From contig JAFUVT010000029.1 of assembly GCA_017477425.1 (NCBI GenBank), forward strand, positions 1 to 64,000: a DNA stretch of 64,000 nucleotides. The letters run 5' to 3'. Below are positions 60,039 through 64,000 of this stretch, piece by piece. This DNA is from Bacteroidales bacterium (lineage in GTDB: Bacteria; Bacteroidota; Bacteroidia; Bacteroidales; F082). The notes under the pieces are model-generated. The model saw only the letters and a list, made by a program, of their open reading frames with translations, did no database searches and was not told the origin of the DNA. A program made the translations under genes and the position numbers. Positions within the stretch are counted from its first letter, which is position 1; the number at the start of each line of letters is the position of its first letter.

Positions 60039-61541
60039 TTATTCCTTCACCAATTTGATGGTGGTTGAGCCTGAGGCACTTGTAATGCGAGCGAAATAAA
60101 CACCTTGGGCGCACTTGCTGAGGTCGAGTTCGGCTTGGCCTTCGTAGACTTGTGCCACAGCCACTTGCTTGCCGAAAACATCAAATACGGTAACGGTGCC
60201 GTCGAGGGCATTGGCGTTCACCTTGATTTTCCCTGTGGTAGGATTCGGATGGACAGAAGCCTTGACAGCGGGCGTTTCAACAAAGCCGACACCCTGCTCA
60301 TTGCCTACGCGCACCTCGTCGACATAGACGCCGTTGGCATTGAAAGAAACGCCCATGAAGCAAATCTGATAGGTGGCCGAAGGGTTGGGCAAACTCAAGG
60401 TTACAGGTTCCCAATTGGAAGCAGCCGTGTTGTAGGCATCCAAAAACTGCCATTCCTCGTCCTCGGAAGTGCGGTAATAGACCGACAGTTCGTCAACGGC
60501 GCCACTCAAAGCGGGCTGCTTGCGGTTGAAGGTAAGCGTCGGGTTGGTGACGGCGGTGAGGTCCAAAGGCGCAGAAATGAGTCGCGCAGCCTCGCCCAAC
60601 CAAATGAAGAAAGCGGTATTGTTGGGATTGACATAACCTGGATCCACAACCCAGCCATAAGGACCGGCAACAATTTCATCCTGCCAGCAAACGAAAACCT
60701 CAGAGGATTCAAAATCATCGAAGTAGGGCTGGTCGTCAAGGATGACAATCACATCACACAGCGTGGTGAAGGTGTAGGTCATCGACCAGTCTGATTCCGA
60801 TCCGCCACCACAGTTGGCCTTCACGCGGAAGGTGTAATCTCGTCCCGATGCCAGATTTTCCATCAGATAAGGTTGGGTGGCGACGTTATGTTCCACTCCA
60901 TTCAGCTCGACAGTCCAGCTCTCCTCGCTGCCCGTGGTCGACCAGTGAAGCAGCGCCGCAAAAGGCGTGATATCGGAGACATCAAGGTCGATAGGACGCA
61001 CGCAGCCGCCCTCACCTGTGATTTCTACATTGTCGACAAAGATGTAATAACCGCCATGGTCGATACCCAAAAACGAAATCTGATAGGTGGCAGAGAGGCT
61101 GGGCAACTCATACACTTGTTCATAAAAATTCTGCCAGTCGCTGAAACTGAAACTGCCCAAATCGTGCCAAGGGTCGCTTTCGGAGCTGCGATAGCTGATG
61201 ACGAACTCATCGGCATCGGTGAGGCCCATTATGGCGTAGGTGAAATTCAATGTGGCGCCGCTCACGCCCGACAAGTCGAAGGTAGGCGAAATCAAGCGGC
61301 TTTCGGAATTGGTGTAACTTCCGTCGTGGGAGTATGCCATCGCGTTGGATTCTGTGCCTTCGAGCCACATCCAACTAGAACCTTCGCCGTTTTCCACCGT
61401 CCAACATTCCATGCCATCCTCAAAGTCCTCATGGAAGGGCTGAGTGTCGGTGACAGGGATGACGCATTGTGCGAAAGAAGCCATAGAGCAGCAGACGAAT
61501 GCCGCCGCAAGAATCGTGTTTTTCAAGTAGGTGTTTTTCAT
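60039..61541 (-). CDS. T9SS-exported multidomain protein (MAM-like, FN3, sorting domain)
   Basis: 500 residues with a signal peptide ending ASFAQ. Two jelly-roll choice-of-anchor J/MAM-like domains (about 30-180, FHEDFEDGMECWTVENGEGS; about 275-410, YFDDFESSEVFVCWQDE) flank a fibronectin type III domain (IDLDVSDITPFAALLHWST). The C-terminus is a T9SS type A sorting domain: SVHPNPTTGKIKVNANALDG, VFDVFGKQVA, GVYFARITSASGSTTIKLVKE. It would be placed on the cell surface, perhaps with the DUF4838 lipoprotein encoded next. Confidence 0.8.
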   Translation of the reverse strand: MKNTYLKNTILAAAFVCCSMASFAQCVIPVTDTQPFHEDFEDGMECWTVENGEGSSWMWLEGTESNAMAYSHDGSYTNSESRLISPTFDLSGVSGATLNFTYAIMGLTDADEFVISYRSSESDPWHDLGSFSFSDWQNFYEQVYELPSLSATYQISFLGIDHGGYYIFVDNVEITGEGGCVRPIDLDVSDITPFAALLHWSTTGSEESWTVELNGVEHNVATQPYLMENLASGRDYTFRVKANCGGGSESDWSMTYTFTTLCDVIVILDDQPYFDDFESSEVFVCWQDEIVAGPYGWVVDPGYVNPNNTAFFIWLGEAARLISAPLDLTAVTNPTLTFNRKQPALSGAVDELSVYYRTSEDEEWQFLDAYNTAASNWEPVTLSLPNPSATYQICFMGVSFNANGVYVDEVRVGNEQGVGFVETPAVKASVHPNPTTGKIKVNANALDGTVTVFDVFGKQVAVAQVYEGQAELDLSKCAQGVYFARITSASGSTTIKLVKE

Positions 61542-61568
61542 AGGATATAGATTTTGAATAATTTGCAG

Positions 61569-61576
61569 CAAAGATA
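61569..61576 (-). promoter_or_regulatory. -7 promoter box for the T9SS/DUF4838 operon
   Basis: TATCTTTG on the minus strand, 27 bases before the start codon at 61541. Confidence 0.6.
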
Positions 61577-61602
61577 GCGGTATTTTCTTATCATCCGCCA
61601 AA

Positions 61603-62439
61603 TTATTTCTTACCGAACCAATATTGTCCCTTACCCACAGTGGCCTTGCCATACTGGATGGCATTTACCGGACAATGGTGATAGCAAGCCATGCAAATGG
61701 TGCAGTTGCCGTGCCAAACGGGGCGACCATCCTCAAGGGTGATGTTCTGCAACGGACACACTTTCACGCACTTGCCGCAATGGATGCAAGCCTCGGTGGA
61801 GCGGTATTTCTTGTCGTCGGTGGCAAAACGATTGAAGCCCGGATTGACCAGATAGCTCTTCAGCCACGCCGCACCGCCCACAATCATTTTGGAAAAACTT
61901 TCCTTTTTCTGAAGACGAGGCATAAACCCCGACAGGGCTGCGTTGGCAGCGTCAATCTTGCGCTGGGCGTTCTCGTCGGTATCAAGTTTGAAGCCAGGCA
62001 TACCGATGTAAGTTTCAGGCATTTGCAAACTGAAACAAGCCGAAAGCGTCCAGCCTCGGGCTTCCACGGCCTTGCGGAAAACCTTTTCCGTGTGGCCACA
62101 TTCGTCACCGCAGGTGCAGGCGAAATAAACGTAAGGCAAGGTCGTTGAGCCTGTCGAAATCGAAGATTCAACGAAGTTAAACCCGTTGTTCTGGATCGGC
62201 CCTTCGACAGGCTCAGGGACCTCAACTTTAACTTTTTCCACAAAATCGAGCACCAATTTCGGCGGGCCCCAAGCATAGACAGGAAAGACAAAGCCAAGGC
62301 TTTCGCCTTCAGCCAAAGTGTAATCATATCGGTTGCTTCGAGCCGCCTCGGGAATGAAGACCAATTTGTCATTGAGACCTGCAGCGATGGTCTCGGCCAC
62401 ATGTTGGCTGTTGCCACAGCCGGAGAAATAGAAGATCAT
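61603..62439 (-). CDS. EFR1-family flavodoxin-ferredoxin protein with repeat-derived insertion
   Basis: 278 residues. The N-terminal flavodoxin-like part begins MIFYFSGCGNSQHVAETIAA, the FMN phosphate loop. The C-terminal part has two 4Fe-4S motifs: CIHCGKCVKVCP and CTICMACYHHCP. EFR1 proteins couple flavin and iron-sulfur electron transfer. Between KVKVE and YVYFACTCGD an extra segment of about 30 residues (VPEPVEGPIQNNG..., ending TGSTTLP) is encoded by two inverted family-B repeats (62145-62217) in frame. ATG 62439 follows a TATTTTTG box. Confidence 0.8.
   Translation of the reverse strand: MIFYFSGCGNSQHVAETIAAGLNDKLVFIPEAARSNRYDYTLAEGESLGFVFPVYAWGPPKLVLDFVEKVKVEVPEPVEGPIQNNGFNFVESSISTGSTTLPYVYFACTCGDECGHTEKVFRKAVEARGWTLSACFSLQMPETYIGMPGFKLDTDENAQRKIDAANAALSGFMPRLQKKESFSKMIVGGAAWLKSYLVNPGFNRFATDDKKYRSTEACIHCGKCVKVCPLQNITLEDGRPVWHGNCTICMACYHHCPVNAIQYGKATVGKGQYWFGKK
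62145..62217. repeat. Inverted pair of repeat family B inside the EFR1 gene
   Basis: TTGAGCCTGTCGAA (62145-62158) and TTCGACAGGCTCAGGG (62203-62217) are inverted copies of the repeat at 18190-18215 and 57228-57250. They could form a hairpin with a 44-base loop. The insertion keeps the reading frame. Confidence 0.75.
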
Positions 62440-62462
62440 AGTTTTCCAAATTATTTTGACTG

Positions 62463-62490
62463 CAAAAATAAATAGTTTGTCGTACTTTTG
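62463..62490. promoter_or_regulatory. Divergent promoter boxes for EFR1 (-) and MATE (+)
   Basis: TATTTTTG on the minus strand at 62463-62470 serves the EFR1 gene; TACTTTTG on the plus strand at 62483-62490 serves the MATE gene. Both match TAnnTTTG. Confidence 0.6.
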
Positions 62491-62510
62491 CAACTTCAAA
62501 ATCGTTTCCT

Positions 62511-63824
62511 ATGCGCCAAGACTCCCTCAACCGTTCCATCCTGAAGCTCGCCATCCCGAACATCATCAGCAACATCACCGTGCCGCTGTTGGGATTCGTC
62601 GACATGGTGCTCATGGGCCATCAGGACAGCATCGCCTATATCGGAGCCATCGGCTTGGGTGGCACGATTTTCAGCGTGATGTACTCCATTTTCAGTTTCA
62701 TGCGGGCGGGTACCACGGGCTTCACGGCGCAGGCCTACGGCGCCAACGACCGCACCGAAATCGCCTATTCGCTCTATCGCTCGCTTTGCATCGCGCTGAT
62801 TGCCACTATTTTGGTGCTTTCGCTGCAAAACGCGGTGGAATGGCTCAGCATGAAACTGCTGCACGGCAGCGAAGAAGTGCTGCATTATACTTCCATTTAT
62901 TTCCGAGTGCGCATCTGGGCGGCTCCGGCGGTGCTTTGCCTCTATGCCTTCAACGGCTGGTACATCGGCATGCAGAACACCACTATTCCTATGGTTATCG
63001 CCATTCTCACCAATGTGGTGAACATCGTGCTCAGCGTCATCTTCGTCAACGCAATGGGTATGGGCGTGAGCGGCGTGGCCTTGGGCACGGTCATTGCGCA
63101 ATACTGCGGCTTGGTGACAGCCATCGTTTTTCTTTTTGCCAAGTTTCGCCATCATCTCATCCCCATCCGTAGGGTCATCCTGCTGCAAGCCGACAAGCTG
63201 AAGCGTTTCTTCTCGGTCAATGCCGACTTCATGATTCGCAGCATCCTCCTCGTGCTGAGCATCGCCTACTTCAACAACCAGTCGGCCAAGCTCGGCGACG
63301 ACATGCTGGCGGTCAACATGATTCTGATGCAGTTCTTCTACATCTTCTCCTATTTCACCGATGGCTTTGCCTACGCGGGCGAAGCGCTCGTTGGTCGTTT
63401 CACGGGCGCCAACGACCCAAAACAACTGCGCCAAACCGTGAAACTACTGCTCGTTTGGGGCATCGTCATCGCCATCCCCTTCACGGCGCTCTATGCCCTC
63501 TTCCCCGACTGGTTCATCGGCCTCGTCAGCGACCAGCCCGAAATCATCCCCATGGCCCAGCCTTATCATATCTATCTTGCCCTCATCCCACTCATCACCT
63601 TTGCAGCTTTCCTTTGGGACGGCATCTACATCGGGGCCACGGCCGCCTGCGCCATCCGCAACACGATGCTGATTTCCGCCCTTGGCGTATTCCTGCCCGC
63701 CTCCTTGTTATTAATGCCGCCTTTCGGCAACCACGGCCTTTGGATTGCTTTCCTCCTGTTTATGGTGGCTCGCGGCCTTTCCATGACTTTGATGGCGAAA
63801 AAGGCGGTCTTCTCGACGAAATAA
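62511..63824 (+). CDS. MATE-family efflux transporter (DinF-like)
   Basis: 437 residues with twelve hydrophobic segments in two six-helix halves. The N-terminus MRQDSLNRSILKLAIPNIIS leads into VPLLGFVDMVLMG; later blocks are SFMRAGTTGFTAQAYGAND (cation-linked Asp/Gln region) and FAYAGEALVGRFTGANDPKQL in the second half. MATE carriers expel organic cations or drugs using sodium or protons; DinF-like members are the common type in Bacteroidota. Divergent from EFR1. Confidence 0.85.
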   Translation: MRQDSLNRSILKLAIPNIISNITVPLLGFVDMVLMGHQDSIAYIGAIGLGGTIFSVMYSIFSFMRAGTTGFTAQAYGANDRTEIAYSLYRSLCIALIATILVLSLQNAVEWLSMKLLHGSEEVLHYTSIYFRVRIWAAPAVLCLYAFNGWYIGMQNTTIPMVIAILTNVVNIVLSVIFVNAMGMGVSGVALGTVIAQYCGLVTAIVFLFAKFRHHLIPIRRVILLQADKLKRFFSVNADFMIRSILLVLSIAYFNNQSAKLGDDMLAVNMILMQFFYIFSYFTDGFAYAGEALVGRFTGANDPKQLRQTVKLLLVWGIVIAIPFTALYALFPDWFIGLVSDQPEIIPMAQPYHIYLALIPLITFAAFLWDGIYIGATAACAIRNTMLISALGVFLPASLLLMPPFGNHGLWIAFLLFMVARGLSMTLMAKKAVFSTK

Positions 63825-63829
63825 TTCCC

Positions 63830-63837
63830 TATCTTTG
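63830..63837 (+). promoter_or_regulatory. -7 promoter box for the DUF2461 gene
   Basis: TATCTTTG, 15 bases before ATG 63853; matches TAnnTTTG. Confidence 0.6.
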
Positions 63838-63852
63838 CCAAAATTTTCACCC

Positions 63853-64000
63853 ATGGAAGAAATCCTCAAATTCTTGGAAAATGTGCTCCACAACAACAAC
63901 CGCCCATGGTTTCAGGAGCATAAAAACGAATATCTGAAGGCGCAAGCCAATTTCAATGTCTTGGCCGAGCAAATCATCGCTGGCGTGCAGAAGTTTGACG
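63853..64000 (+). CDS. DUF2461-family protein, N-terminal part (cut by window end)
   Basis: 49 codons visible: MEEILKFLENVLHNNNRPWF, QEHKNEYLKAQANF and VLAEQIIAGVQKFD. The NNNRPWFQEHKxEY block opens the DUF2461 (TIGR02453) family of about 220-residue proteins of unknown function. It has its own TATCTTTG promoter box. The rest lies outside the window. Confidence 0.75.
   Translation, partial: MEEILKFLENVLHNNNRPWFQEHKNEYLKAQANFNVLAEQIIAGVQKFD

Overview
The window looks like a chromosomal segment of a Bacteroidota bacterium, most likely order Bacteroidales; I cannot name the genus. The evidence is: many genes preceded by the Bacteroidota -7 box TAnnTTTG; secreted proteins ending in type IX secretion (T9SS) sorting or CHU_C-type domains; an S46 dipeptidyl-peptidase; DUF6922/AbiEii and DUF4838 proteins; and a GreA-type factor beginning with the Bacteroidota-style N-terminus MSRGF.

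Layout. 1-4.6 kb is the right end of a prophage: a tape-measure C-terminus, a large tail protein, a small tail-associated protein, a Dam-type adenine methyltransferase, and a thymidylate-synthase-fold protein overlapping dam that carries Asp where thymidylate synthases have Asn177. The next bases encode only the C-terminus of an outer-membrane porin, so the prophage appears to sit inside a porin gene. 4.8-31 kb is mostly conserved chromosome: lamin-tail-domain lipoproteins and secreted proteins, two CYTH-fold proteins, a DASS anion symporter, an AbiEii/DUF6922 toxin-antitoxin pair, a PPP phosphatase, a PlsC-type acyltransferase, MltF, QueG, ElbB, a U32 peptidase, tRNA-Pro(CGG), MntP, a surface-antigen barrel, GpmA, an OstA-like protein and GlnS. 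32.3-34.8 kb is a small accessory patch: two nearly identical 60-bp upstream regions driving different small genes, with a Cro-type regulator and a lipoprotein between them. 34.8-46.5 kb holds a PIF1-like helicase, PspC, a TPR/HTH membrane regulator heading a cell-envelope cluster, a GreA-Nudix fusion translationally coupled to an S46 peptidase, a RelB/YafQ-type pair, and rpmF-yceD.

47.1-57.9 kb is a defence island. It contains an AAA ATPase overlapping a DUF3226 TOPRIM gene (a two-gene OLD/PARIS-like arrangement), a TcmP/DUF5131 pair bracketed by two copies of the 5' end of a lost cytosine methyltransferase gene, an McrB-like NTPase with its DUF2357 nuclease partner, and a Vsr endonuclease. 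The remainder (57.9-64 kb) carries a DUF4838 lipoprotein, a T9SS-exported adhesin-like protein, an EFR1-type ferredoxin, a MATE transporter and the start of a DUF2461 gene.

A theme across the whole window is short palindromic repeats of at least three families. They lie between genes, where some look like terminators, and also in frame inside queG, vsr, the HAD phosphatase gene and the EFR1 gene, where they add peptide insertions to otherwise conserved enzymes.

All function calls rest on reading motifs and remembered family features; no database search was run.
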